A stretch of DNA of 51,011 nucleotides, taken from assembly GCA_046263055.1 (NCBI GenBank), contig JBHELO010000157.1:1-51011 (forward strand), read 5' to 3'. This DNA is from DATAQC01 sp046263055. Lineage in GTDB: Bacteria > Actinomycetota > Acidimicrobiia > Acidimicrobiales > AC-14. The notes below the pieces were generated by a model, which saw only the letters and a list, made by a program, of their open reading frames with translations, had not been told where the DNA came from and searched no databases. This document shows positions 7,751 to 16,106 of the stretch, piece by piece. The number at the start of each line of letters is the position of its first letter. Position 1 is the first letter of the stretch. The position numbers and the translations under genes are program-made.

Positions 7751-8959
7751 ATGGAGCTCGTCGAGCCGGAGGACGGTTCCCCCCTCTACCGGGAGCCGCC
7801 CCCGCCCGACGACCGCCTGTGGCGCCACCCGTCGGAGGTGGGCCAACTGCTGGGAGGCGGGCCGCCGCCGGGGGCCACCCCCTCGCGGCCGTACCCGGTC
7901 TGGCTGGTGGCCGGTCTGTCCGCCCTGGTGGCCAGCCTCGTGTCCTCGGGGCTGGTGGTGGCGGTGCTCGGCACCCGGTCGCACGCGTCGTCGGGCGCCG
8001 CCGTCGAGCGCCAGATGGTGAAGCCCAAGGCCATCTCCACCGTGCCCTCGTCGCCGGTGGTCGAGATCGCCGACCGCATCCGTCCGTCCATCGTCCAGCT
8101 CTCGGTGCAGGCCGGCGACCACACGGGCACCGGCTCCGGGGTGGTCTTCCGCAGCGACGGCTACGTCCTCACCAACGCCCACGTGGTGGGCGACGCCACC
8201 GCCATCTCGGTGGCCATGGCCAACGGCCGCCAGCTCCCGGCCCGCCTGGTGGGCGCGGACCCCGGGACCGACACCGCGGTGGTCAAACTGGACGGCGGGC
8301 CCTTCCCGGTGGCCACCCTGGGCACCGGCGACGACCTGCGGGTCGGGCAACCGGCCATCGCCATCGGGTTCCCGCTGGGCCTGGCCGGTGGCCCGTCGGT
8401 CACCGGCGGCATGATCAGCGCCCTGCACCGCCAGATCCGCCCCCTCGGCTCCTCCACCACCCTCGTCGACATGATCCAGACCGACGCCCCCGTCTCCCCG
8501 GGGTCGTCGGGCGGCGCCCTGCTCGACGTCAACGGGGCGGTGGTGGGCATCACCACCGCGGTGGCCTCGAGCGACGTGGGCGGCGGTCCTCTGGGCTTCG
8601 CCACCACCATCGACGTGGCCCGGTCGGTGGCCGACGAGCTGATCCGCACCGGCACCGTCGTGCACGTCTGGCTGGGCATCGAGGGCGGCGACCTCGACGG
8701 CACCACCGCCACCACCCTCGACCTGGACGGGGGCGCCATGGTGGCCGAGGTGGCGGCCGCCGGCCCGGCCGACCGGGCCGGCATCGCCACCCGGGACGTG
8801 ATCGTGGCCCTGGCCGGCAAGGCCGTCCACTCCATGGGGGAGCTGGCCGTCGCCCTGCGCGACCACGCCCCGGGCGACACCGTGGCCGTGGAGGTGGTCC
8901 GCGACGGCCACCACCGCACGTTGGCCGTCACGTTGGAGGACCGCCCCACCACCTCCTGA
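7751..8959 (+). CDS. HtrA/DegP-like trypsin-type serine protease with PDZ
   Basis: A 402-residue membrane-anchored protease. A cytoplasmic proline-rich N-terminus (about 55 residues) precedes one membrane helix (LVAGLSALVASLVSSGLVVAVL). The chymotrypsin-fold domain has catalytic His144 (TNAHVVG), Asp174 (DPGTDTAVV) and Ser253 (SPGSSGGAL). One PDZ domain spans about 310-395. The family degrades or processes misfolded exported proteins. In mycobacteria htrA sits beside sigE; here sigE is about 19 kb away. ATG was chosen from the leaderless -10. Confidence 0.93.
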   Translation: MELVEPEDGSPLYREPPPPDDRLWRHPSEVGQLLGGGPPPGATPSRPYPVWLVAGLSALVASLVSSGLVVAVLGTRSHASSGAAVERQMVKPKAISTVPSSPVVEIADRIRPSIVQLSVQAGDHTGTGSGVVFRSDGYVLTNAHVVGDATAISVAMANGRQLPARLVGADPGTDTAVVKLDGGPFPVATLGTGDDLRVGQPAIAIGFPLGLAGGPSVTGGMISALHRQIRPLGSSTTLVDMIQTDAPVSPGSSGGALLDVNGAVVGITTAVASSDVGGGPLGFATTIDVARSVADELIRTGTVVHVWLGIEGGDLDGTTATTLDLDGGAMVAEVAAAGPADRAGIATRDVIVALAGKAVHSMGELAVALRDHAPGDTVAVEVVRDGHHRTLAVTLEDRPTTS

Positions 8960-8998
8960 CCGGCCGCCGGCCCGCCTCCCCAACGGCCCGGGGCCGCC

Positions 8999-9004
8999 TA
9001 CCAT
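8999..9004 (+). promoter_or_regulatory. -10 of DUF2342 gene (TACCAT)
   Basis: TACCAT, 13 nt before GTG 9012. Confidence 0.45.
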
Positions 9005-9011
9005 CGGGGTG

Positions 9012-10187
9012 GTGAGCAGCGAGCCGCCGAACGGCCCCAACCCGTTCGAGGGCTGGCCGATGTTCGGCGACCTGGCCCGCTGGTTCGGCGGCCAGGGGCC
9101 GGTCAACTGGGACGTCGCCCGCCAGACGGCCCAGTGGATCGCCACCGACGGGGTCTCCGAGCCCAACGTGGAGCCCCTGGAGCGACTGCGCCTGGAGGAG
9201 TTGCTGCGGGCCGCCGACCTCCACGTGGGCGAGGCCACCGGCCTTTCCACGTCCATCGCCGGAGGGGTGCTGAGCGTGCTCCCCGTCACCCGGGGCGACT
9301 GGGCCCTCCACAGCATGGAGGCCCACCGCAGCCCCCTGGAGCGCCTGGCCAAGGCCCTGGGCGACTCTCCCCTCGCCGCCCCGGAGCCGGAGCCCGATCC
9401 CACCACCGACCTGCTCGGCGGGCTGGGAAAGATCCTCGTTCCCGTGCTGCTGGGCGTGCAGTCGGGGTACATGGTCGGCCACCTTGCCCGCCGCTCGATG
9501 GGCCAGTACGACCTGCCGCTGCCCCGCATGGCGGCCGACCAGCTGCTGGTGGTGCCGACCAACATGGACGCCTTCGCCACTGAGTGGAGCCTGCCCGGCC
9601 CGGACCTGCGCATGTGGGTCTGCCTGCGGGAGGTGGCCACCCACGCGGTGCTGGGGCGGCCCCACGTGCGGGCCCGCCTCCTCGCCCTGGTAGACGAGTA
9701 CGTCAGCCGCTTCGAGGTCAACCCCGACGCCGTGGAGCAGAGCTTCGGCGACCTCGACCCCACCGACCCGGCCGCCATCCAGCGGGTGCTGGGCAACCCC
9801 GAGACCCTCCTGGGCGCCATCCAGACCGACGCCCAGCGCGAGGTGCTCGTCCGCCTGGGCACCCTCACGACCACCGTCGCCGGCTACGTCGACCACGTGA
9901 TGGACCTCGTCGGCCACGGCCTGGTGGGCGCCTACCAGATGGTGACCGAGGCCATGCGCCGGCGGCGGGTGGAGGCGTCCGAGGGCGACCGCTTCGCCGG
10001 CCGCCTCCTCGGCCTGGCCCTCGACCGGGGCCAGTACGAGAAGGGGGCGGCATTCGCCGAGGGCGTGGTGGACCGGGCCGGCGAGGAGGGCCTGGCCCGC
10101 CTGTGGCACAGCGAGCGGGAGCTGCCCACGCCGGCCGAGCTGGACGCTCCCGGCCTGTGGCTGGCCCGCATCGACCTGCCCGAGTGA
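9012..10187 (+). CDS. DUF2342 (F420-biosynthesis-associated / zinc metalloprotease-like) protein
   Basis: 391 residues, alpha-helical, matching the actinobacterial family often annotated as zinc-dependent metalloprotease or F420 biosynthesis associated. The conserved N-terminal VNWDVARQTAQWIA and the central hydrophobic GYMVGHLARRSMGQYDLPLP stretch are visible. The place where a HExxH helix is expected reads LREVATHAVLG, so the first His is Arg and the spacing is off; protease activity is therefore doubtful. GTG 9012 fits the leaderless spacing; GTG 9009 is possible. It converges on the MFS gene through a shared terminator. Confidence 0.8.
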   Translation: MSSEPPNGPNPFEGWPMFGDLARWFGGQGPVNWDVARQTAQWIATDGVSEPNVEPLERLRLEELLRAADLHVGEATGLSTSIAGGVLSVLPVTRGDWALHSMEAHRSPLERLAKALGDSPLAAPEPEPDPTTDLLGGLGKILVPVLLGVQSGYMVGHLARRSMGQYDLPLPRMAADQLLVVPTNMDAFATEWSLPGPDLRMWVCLREVATHAVLGRPHVRARLLALVDEYVSRFEVNPDAVEQSFGDLDPTDPAAIQRVLGNPETLLGAIQTDAQREVLVRLGTLTTTVAGYVDHVMDLVGHGLVGAYQMVTEAMRRRRVEASEGDRFAGRLLGLALDRGQYEKGAAFAEGVVDRAGEEGLARLWHSERELPTPAELDAPGLWLARIDLPE

Positions 10188-10256
10188 CGCCGGGCGCCGG
10201 TGCCCATCAACCCTCTTGGCAAGCGGGGTTAGCGGCACTGAGTGACGTGCCACATC

Positions 10257-10292
10257 GCCGGCTCACGGGACCCCCAGCCCCCGTGAGCCGGC
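10257..10292. terminator. Bidirectional terminator hairpin
   Basis: A 13-bp perfect inverted repeat (GCCGGCTCACGGG / CCCGTGAGCCGGC) with a 10-nt loop, between the convergent DUF2342 and MFS genes. Confidence 0.75.
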
Positions 10293-10299
10293 CGTTCGC

Positions 10300-11613
10300 T
10301 CATCCCCCCGGCGGGCTCAGCGACCGGCGGGGCGGCGCGGCGGCCGTCCGGCGAGCTGCTGAGAGCCCGCCCACGTAGGCGACGAAGGCCAGGCCGGCGC
10401 CCAGAGCCACGACGGCCAGGCCCGGGCCGGTGCCCACCCGTACCACCACCGGTACCGCCGCCCCCGCTACCCACACCAACTGGAACCGGGTCTCGAAGCG
10501 GGCGAAGGTCCGGCCCCGCACCGCGTTGGGGGCGTCGCGCTGGACGATGCTGTCGAAGGCGAGCTTGGCGGCGGCGGCGGCCACGCCCAGCACCCCGGCC
10601 ACCATCGCCACCGCCGGACGGCTCCCGGCCCGGGCCGCCAGCCCGCCGACCACCGCCACCGCCAGCAGCGAGCCGGCCAGGATGCGCTCCTCGGCGGGAG
10701 TGGCGTCCCGCCCGCCGCTCGCCCGCCCCCGCCGCCCCCGTCGCCCGAGGCCCCGCAGCCAGGGGGCGGCCGCCGCCCCCACGAACGAACCGCCCATGCT
10801 GGCCGCCAGCACCACCCCGAACCACCAGGCCGGGGCGTGGCTCCGGCGGAACGAGAAGGCGGTGAGGAACACGAGGAATCCGACCGCCGCCCGCAGCACG
10901 GCCATGGCCGTGACCGACAGGCGGATGCTGGCGGCGTGCAGCTCGGCCTTCTCCTCGGCCACGGTGGACAGCGGTGCGTCGCCCTCGGGGGGGCGCACGA
11001 GGCGGAAGCCGGCGACGGTGGCCGCCGCGAACACCAGGGCGGCCAGGCGCATGACCCAGGCGGCACCCAGGAACGGCAGCTTGAGCACCGCGGCACCGGG
11101 GAGAGCGGCCACGAAGCCGGCCAGCACGGCGAGCACGGCCAGGCGGGAGTTGGCCTCCACCAGCTCGCCATCGGCCGCCCCCGGGACGGTGGCCGGCACC
11201 AGGGCGCTCTTGGTGACGAGGTAGGCCTTGGACAGAACGAGGGCCACGAACGCCTCGGGGAACAGCAACAACCCGTTGACATGGCGGCTCATCAGGGCGC
11301 AGACCACCGCCCGCCCGAGGTTGGACGCGATCACCATCGTCCGCCGGCCGCCCCGGCTGCGGTCCAGCAACGGGCCCAGCCAGGGGGCGACCACCGCGAA
11401 CGGCGCCATGGTGAGCAGCAGGTAGAGGGCCACCCGGTTGCGGGCCGCCCCCGGGGAGATGGAGAAGAAGAGCGACCCGGCCAGGGCCATGGTGACCAGG
11501 GTGTCACCGGCGATGGACAGGACGTGGGCGGCGGCCAGGCGGGCGAAGGCGGTATCGGCCATGCGGGGCCGGTCGGGCTTGCGCAGCGGCTGCCAGCCAC
11601 CGCCCGCGGTCAT
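10300..11613 (-). CDS. MFS-type transporter
   Basis: 437 residues with about 11-12 hydrophobic helices and an MFS-like loop after helix 2 (GPLLDRSRGGRRTMV). The substrate is unknown. The start is 30 bp after the stop of the Ppx/GppA-HD gene on the same strand, so it is probably co-transcribed. The C-terminus is Arg/Ala/Pro-rich. Whether it moves phosphate-related solutes cannot be told from sequence. Confidence 0.82.
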   Translation of the reverse strand: MTAGGGWQPLRKPDRPRMADTAFARLAAAHVLSIAGDTLVTMALAGSLFFSISPGAARNRVALYLLLTMAPFAVVAPWLGPLLDRSRGGRRTMVIASNLGRAVVCALMSRHVNGLLLFPEAFVALVLSKAYLVTKSALVPATVPGAADGELVEANSRLAVLAVLAGFVAALPGAAVLKLPFLGAAWVMRLAALVFAAATVAGFRLVRPPEGDAPLSTVAEEKAELHAASIRLSVTAMAVLRAAVGFLVFLTAFSFRRSHAPAWWFGVVLAASMGGSFVGAAAAPWLRGLGRRGRRGRASGGRDATPAEERILAGSLLAVAVVGGLAARAGSRPAVAMVAGVLGVAAAAAKLAFDSIVQRDAPNAVRGRTFARFETRFQLVWVAGAAVPVVVRVGTGPGLAVVALGAGLAFVAYVGGLSAARRTAAAPPRRSLSPPGG

Positions 11614-11643
11614 GACCCCAATGCTAGGAGGACGGGAGCGGGC

Positions 11644-13173
11644 CTACGCCTGGACGAGCTCCAGGCGGCGGTCGAACAGGCGCTCGAACAGCTCCCGCTT
11701 GCGGCGGGCGCCCCACAGGTCCACGTCGATGTCGCTGCCGGCAGCCACGTCCACCCGCACCTTGGAGGCGGTCACCCGCACGTCGATGCCGGCCACCGCT
11801 GCCGATCGGCCCCGGTCGAGGCCGTCCGACACACGCAGCAGCGCGGCCAGGCGCGACACCGCGTCCCGCCGGTCGGCGGTCACGCCGGCCATGGCGTCCG
11901 AGGACGGCTTGGGCTCGCCCCCCCGGTGGTAGCGAGCCACCGCCGCCAGCTCGGCCACCTCGTCGGGCGAGAACCCCCGGAGCCGGCCGTGGGCGATCAG
12001 GTAGGCGGTGTGCTTGTGGTGGGACTCGGTGGCCACGTGCTCGCCGATGTCGTGCAGCATCGCCGCGTGCTCCAGGAGCTCGCGGTCGGGAGCCGCCAGG
12101 CCGTGCAGTTCCAGGGTCTGGTCGAACAGGGCGAGCGCCAGCCCCGTCACCTGGCGGCTGTGGCCGGCGTCCCAGTTGCAGTCCCGGGCCAGGCGCAGGA
12201 CCGACGAGTGGCGGATGGCCCCCGGGTCGCCGCTCCAGTCGGCCTCGTCGTGGCGCGCCATGGCGTCGAGCACCATGCCCTCCCGCAAGGCCCACTCGCA
12301 CACCGTCAGCTCGTCGAAGCCGAACAGCTCCATGGCCGTCAGCAGGAGCACCGACGCGGCGGGGGCGATGTCGGCCCGGCGGGCGTCCAACCCCGGCAGG
12401 CGGGCCCGATCGGCCGAGCGCAGGGCCAGGAGCTGCTCGTGCACGCCCAGCAGCTCGTCGCGCCGGAACCGGAGCTGGTTCAGGGACACTGGGACCGCTC
12501 CCGGCCGCCGAGCCGCCACCATCCGCCCCAGCGCCTCGAAGCTGCCGCTGCTGCCGACGGCCATGGCCGGTGAGAAGCGGGCGACCTCGTCGGCCAGCGG
12601 GGCGAGGCCGGCGGTGACCCGCTCCCGCAGGCGGCGCACGTCGTCGGCCGAGGGCGGGTCGGAGGCCACCAGCTCGGCGGTGAGGCGGGCCACGCCGAGC
12701 TTGACGCTCGACGACCACACCAGGCCCCGGCGGTCCCCGACCGAGAGCTCCAGGCTGCCGCCGCCCAGGTCCAGGCACAGGGCGGGGCCGGGGTCGAGAA
12801 TCACGCTGGCCCGCACCGCCTCGAAGATGAGGCGCGCCTCCTCCAGCCCGCTGATCACCGAGACCCGCACTCCCCCCTCGGCCTCCAGGCGGTCGACCAG
12901 CTCCCCGCCGTTCTCGGCCTCCCGGATGGCGGCGGTGGCGCACGCCACCACCTCCTCGGCGTCCACCCCCTCGGCGAGGGCCCGGAAGCGGCGCACCGTC
13001 TCCACCGCCCGGGCGGCGGCCGCCTCCCCCACCCGACCCTGGCGGCTGACGTCGTCGCCCAGGCGCAGCATCTCCTTCTCCCGCACCAGGGGCACGAACG
13101 TGCCGTCGGGGTGGGCGTCCACCACCAGCAGGTGGAAGGAGTTGGTGCCCAGGTCGAGGGCGGCGATGCGCAT
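11644..13173 (-). CDS. Ppx/GppA phosphatase with C-terminal HD domain
   Basis: 509 residues: N-terminal ASKHA Ppx/GppA domain (about 1-300) plus an HD domain (about 320-480), the long architecture of exopolyphosphatase / pppGpp phosphohydrolase. Visible motifs are DLGTNSFHLLV at the N-terminus, ATAAIREAEN with the catalytic-type Glu, LDLGGGSLEL, and the HD pair in HAAMLHDIGEHVATESHHKH. It would degrade polyP to Pi or convert pppGpp to ppGpp. TAGCGT lies 15 nt before ATG. Located downstream of the amphipathic-protein trio and in the same run as ppk1. Confidence 0.92.
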   Translation of the reverse strand: MRIAALDLGTNSFHLLVVDAHPDGTFVPLVREKEMLRLGDDVSRQGRVGEAAAARAVETVRRFRALAEGVDAEEVVACATAAIREAENGGELVDRLEAEGGVRVSVISGLEEARLIFEAVRASVILDPGPALCLDLGGGSLELSVGDRRGLVWSSSVKLGVARLTAELVASDPPSADDVRRLRERVTAGLAPLADEVARFSPAMAVGSSGSFEALGRMVAARRPGAVPVSLNQLRFRRDELLGVHEQLLALRSADRARLPGLDARRADIAPAASVLLLTAMELFGFDELTVCEWALREGMVLDAMARHDEADWSGDPGAIRHSSVLRLARDCNWDAGHSRQVTGLALALFDQTLELHGLAAPDRELLEHAAMLHDIGEHVATESHHKHTAYLIAHGRLRGFSPDEVAELAAVARYHRGGEPKPSSDAMAGVTADRRDAVSRLAALLRVSDGLDRGRSAAVAGIDVRVTASKVRVDVAAGSDIDVDLWGARRKRELFERLFDRRLELVQA

Positions 13174-13205
13174 GGCGAGCGGACGCTACCGCCGCCCGCC
13201 GTCGC

Positions 13206-14120
13206 TCAACGGGAACCCAGCGCTGCCCGCCGGCGCGTGCCGCCGGCGGCCGACCGGCGGGCGGTGCTGGAGGTGCGCTTGGCGCCCGCCTTCACCTGGG
13301 AGGCGGCGCCCTTGGCCTCGCCCTTGACGGCGTCGGTGGAGCCCTTGGCCTGGCGCTTCACCCGGCCGGTGGCGGCCTTGGCCTCGTCGGCCACCGTCTC
13401 GGTGGCCTCCGTGGCCTGCTCCTTCACGGTGCTCACCGACGACTCCGCCTGGCCCTTGACCTCGGCCGCCGCCTCGGTGGCCGCCCCCTTCACCTGCTCG
13501 AGGCGCTGGCTGGCGCTGGACTGCAACTCGCCGGCCACGCTCTTGCCGGCTTCGGCCAGGCTCCTGGTGACGGGCTCGAGCTTGGTCTTGGCCTTGTCGG
13601 TGAGGGCCTTCTCCTTCTCGCTGGGCGGCAGCAGGGCGGCTGCGAAGAAGCCGCCGGCAAAGGCCAGCAGGCCGGCGGCGATGGGGTTGCCCTGGGCACC
13701 CCGCCGAGCCGCCTGGGGCGCACCTCGGACCTCGTCGGCCACCGACGAGGCGGCGGAACCGGCCTGCGAGGCCAGGGCCTGGCCCCGGCCCCGGGCGGAG
13801 TCGGCCAGGCCGGCGATCTGGCCGCCGCTCCCGTTGGTGCTGCCAGTGCCGCGGCCGCCGAGGCCGCTGCCGTTGCTGGCGGTGTCGTCGCTGCCGACCA
13901 TGGTGTGCACCCCCCGGCGGACGGCGTCCGCCCCTCGTCGGGCCAGCCGGGCGGGGCTGACCTTCGCCTTCACGTCGTCGACCTTGTCGGCCAGGTCGGC
14001 CTTGGCCCGGGCCACCACCTTCTTGGGGGCCACCCGGTCCCCGACCGCCTCGAGCGTCTCCCCGAGGTCCTCGCGGATGTCGTCGATCTCGCTCCTGAGC
14101 TCTTCGGGGCTCCTGTCCAT
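13206..14120 (-). CDS. DUF3618 protein with Lys/Ala-rich C-terminal tail
   Basis: 304 residues. The N-terminal DUF3618 signature reads PEELRSEIDDIREDLGETLE. A Gly/Ser linker follows, then a single hydrophobic helix (AAGLLAFAGGFFAAALLPPS) near residue 150-168, and about 130 residues of Lys/Glu/Ala repeats (VKGQAESSVSTVKEQATEA) resembling LEA or histone-H1-like tails. It ends in a basic TARRSAAGGTRRR segment. It probably sits at the membrane with an extended helical charged tail. Third gene of a tight three-gene set, 1 nt after the previous stop. Confidence 0.8.
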   Translation of the reverse strand: MDRSPEELRSEIDDIREDLGETLEAVGDRVAPKKVVARAKADLADKVDDVKAKVSPARLARRGADAVRRGVHTMVGSDDTASNGSGLGGRGTGSTNGSGGQIAGLADSARGRGQALASQAGSAASSVADEVRGAPQAARRGAQGNPIAAGLLAFAGGFFAAALLPPSEKEKALTDKAKTKLEPVTRSLAEAGKSVAGELQSSASQRLEQVKGAATEAAAEVKGQAESSVSTVKEQATEATETVADEAKAATGRVKRQAKGSTDAVKGEAKGAASQVKAGAKRTSSTARRSAAGGTRRRAALGSR

Positions 14121-14121
14121 G

Positions 14122-14616
14122 TCAGTGCCTTCCCCATGCGTCGTACGGGTTGCTCGGCTCGGGGCTGCTGACGCCCCGCTGCAGCGATTCCTTGGCCGTC
14201 TCCACGTCTTCCTTCACCGTCTGCACCGTCTGCTGGGGGACGGGACTGAACTTGGCCAACTTCGCCTTGCCGGCGGCGGCCAGGGCGCCGGCCACCGCCG
14301 CGAAGACCACGCCCACGAGGAGGAAAGCCAGGCCGGTGGCGATGACCTCGGCCAGGCCCCACGCGGCCGCGAAGGCCAACAGGACGAGGGCGACGAAGCC
14401 CACCGCGCCGGCGGCGCCGAACGCACCGGCGCCCTTGCCGGCCCGGGCGATCTGCTCCTTGGTCTCGACTCGGGCCAGCTCCATCTCTTTGCGGACGAGC
14501 TGCTGGAGTTGGGCGGTGACGTCGGTGATGAGCTCGCCCAGCGGCCGCTCCTCACTGCCGCCGGCGCTGCCGCCGGCGCTGCCGTTGCCGCGGCCGGAGG
14601 ACCGTGGGTAGGCCAT
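14122..14616 (-). CDS. DUF1469 / phage-holin-superfamily III membrane protein
   Basis: 164 residues. An amphipathic helix (TDVTAQLQQLVRKEMELARVE) precedes two membrane helices (AAGAVGFVALVLLAFAAAWGL and LAFLLVGVVFAAVAGALAA), the classic DUF1469 pattern found beside DUF3618 genes in actinobacteria. Despite the holin name this is not a phage gene here. ATG 14616 follows the upstream TGA at 14619-14621 by 2 nt. Confidence 0.85.
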   Translation of the reverse strand: MAYPRSSGRGNGSAGGSAGGSEERPLGELITDVTAQLQQLVRKEMELARVETKEQIARAGKGAGAFGAAGAVGFVALVLLAFAAAWGLAEVIATGLAFLLVGVVFAAVAGALAAAGKAKLAKFSPVPQQTVQTVKEDVETAKESLQRGVSSPEPSNPYDAWGRH

Positions 14617-14618
14617 GG

Positions 14619-15419
14619 TCACCTCGTCCGGGCGGCGCGGGTGACGGCGGCCCGGGCGGCGATGCGGTCGGCCGGGGCGCGGCCGCCGCCGGCGGCACCG
14701 ACGTCGGCCGAGGTCCCCGTGGCGGTCGGCCGGGGCCCGGTGGCGGAAGCGGCGGCCGAGCTCTGGCCGTTGGCGGCACCGGCTCCGGCGCCGTCGGCCG
14801 ACTGGGCGCGCACCGCCCGGCCGATCCCGAAGCCGGCCATCGCCGCTCCCAGGAGGAACGCCCCCGGGCGGCGGCGGGCGAAGCTCTGGAGGTCTTCCAG
14901 CACGCCGGTGATGCCCCGGGAATCCAGGTCGGAGGCCAACCCGTACAGCCGGTCGGCGGCGTCGTACACGGTGGTGGCGGCGTTGGACATCAGCGGCTGC
15001 ACCGTCCCGGCGTCGTCGGGACGGCCCTCGGCCAGGGCGCGCACCTCGTCGCCCAGCTTGGACAGGCTGTCGGCCAGGCGCCGGGATTGGGCCTCGGCCT
15101 GCTGCTCGAGCTGGGCCTTGGCCTCCTCGGCCAGCGAGCGGCCCTGGTCCACGACTTCGCCGCCCACCCGGGCGGCCTGATCCCTGGCGGTGGCCACCAC
15201 CTCCCGGGCCTGGCCGCTGGCCGCGGATGCGACCTCGGCGGCCGTGCCGGTGGCGGTGGAGGCCAGGTCCGACGCCTCGTCGGCCGCCGTGGACGCCACC
15301 TCCGACGCCTCGTCGGCGGCCCGGGAGCTCACCCGGGCGCCCGAGCGGGCTGCCGTCCGGCCCGCCGAGCGGGCGGATCGGGTCGTTGCCCCTGCCGGGC
15401 CGGTCTGTCGTTGTGCCAT
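14619..15419 (-). CDS. Amphipathic Ala-rich (LEA/apolipoprotein-like) membrane-associated protein
   Basis: 266 residues of unrecognised family. A degenerate 11-residue amphipathic periodicity runs through residues 30-130 (ADEASEVASTAADEASDLAS). A coiled-coil-like KAQLEQQAEAQSRRLADSL stretch follows, and a hydrophobic segment near 205 (RRPGAFLLGAAMAGFGIGR). It resembles the companions of DUF3618/DUF1469 proteins. The GGAGG-type ribosome site before ATG 15419 shows a leadered mRNA. First gene of the trio. Confidence 0.78.
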   Translation of the reverse strand: MAQRQTGPAGATTRSARSAGRTAARSGARVSSRAADEASEVASTAADEASDLASTATGTAAEVASAASGQAREVVATARDQAARVGGEVVDQGRSLAEEAKAQLEQQAEAQSRRLADSLSKLGDEVRALAEGRPDDAGTVQPLMSNAATTVYDAADRLYGLASDLDSRGITGVLEDLQSFARRRPGAFLLGAAMAGFGIGRAVRAQSADGAGAGAANGQSSAAASATGPRPTATGTSADVGAAGGGRAPADRIAARAAVTRAARTR

Positions 15420-15704
15420 GGTCGCTCCTCCGTCTCGAGGGTCGGTGGCCGCCGCTGGTGTGCGGCGGTGGGCCAGGGTTGCTGGACACCCGACTCGGCC
15501 GTCCGCCCCCGTCGAGAACCGGAGAGAAGCCCGTGGGGGCCGGCCGCTCACCAGCCTCCTTCCTCCCCGATCTCTCCCAAAACCGAAACCTGCCGGGCTC
15601 GGTCCTGGCTACGCCCGTCGGGCGCCGTCAACCGTCCAGCTGCTGCCGGCAGGGCGCCCGGCACGGCGACGAAGCCGCCGCCCACCTGCTCCGCCACGGG
15701 CAGG
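15420..15704. other. Intergenic region upstream of the amphipathic trio
   Basis: 285 bp with no convincing ORF. On the minus strand GTTT (15586-15589), a 17-nt spacer and GGGGAG (15563-15568) weakly resemble an alternative-sigma (SigB/F/H-type) promoter. Nothing else stands out. Confidence 0.25.
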
Positions 15705-16106
15705 TCAGGCGGGCAGGGAGCGCAGGACGTCGGCGTCGCGGGGGTAGCTGAGGAGGGCGGCGGCCCCGGCCAGGGGGAGCCAGCGCACCTCGTCCACCTC
15801 GTCGGAGGGGACGAACCTGCCCTCGACGGGCCTCATCTCCCAGTAGCGCACGACCTTGGGCCGCCCGTGGCGGTCCCGGTAGCGGGTCCCCGCCACCTCC
15901 CGGCCCAGGGCGCAGCGCAGGCCGGTCTCCTCCTCCACCTCGCGCAGGGCGGCCGCCGGGAACTGCTCGCCGTCGTCCAGCTTGCCCTTGGGCAGGCTCC
16001 AGTCGTCGTAGCGCGGCCGGTGGACCAGGAGGACCTCAACGCCGGCGGTCCCCTGGCGCCACACCAGACCGCCGGCCGCCTCCACCACCGCGTCCCGGTC
16101 AGCCAA
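15705..16106 (-). CDS. Nudix hydrolase, MutT1-type
   Basis: 133 residues with a full Nudix box: G-KLDDG-E, seven residues, then REVEEETGL. Nudix enzymes hydrolyse nucleoside diphosphate-X compounds; actinobacterial MutT1 relatives beside ppk clean 8-oxo-dGTP or act on diadenosine polyphosphates. It lacks the C-terminal histidine phosphatase domain of full MutT1. The TTG start at 16106 overlaps the CHAD gene stop by 8 bp (TTGGCTGA). A later in-frame GTG is an alternative. Confidence 0.9.
   Translation of the reverse strand: MADRDAVVEAAGGLVWRQGTAGVEVLLVHRPRYDDWSLPKGKLDDGEQFPAAALREVEEETGLRCALGREVAGTRYRDRHGRPKVVRYWEMRPVEGRFVPSDEVDEVRWLPLAGAAALLSYPRDADVLRSLPA

Noticed and set aside
14122..14616. 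Phage holin label for the DUF1469 protein
   Set aside because: No phage genes nearby; DUF1469 members are ordinary actinobacterial membrane proteins found with DUF3618.
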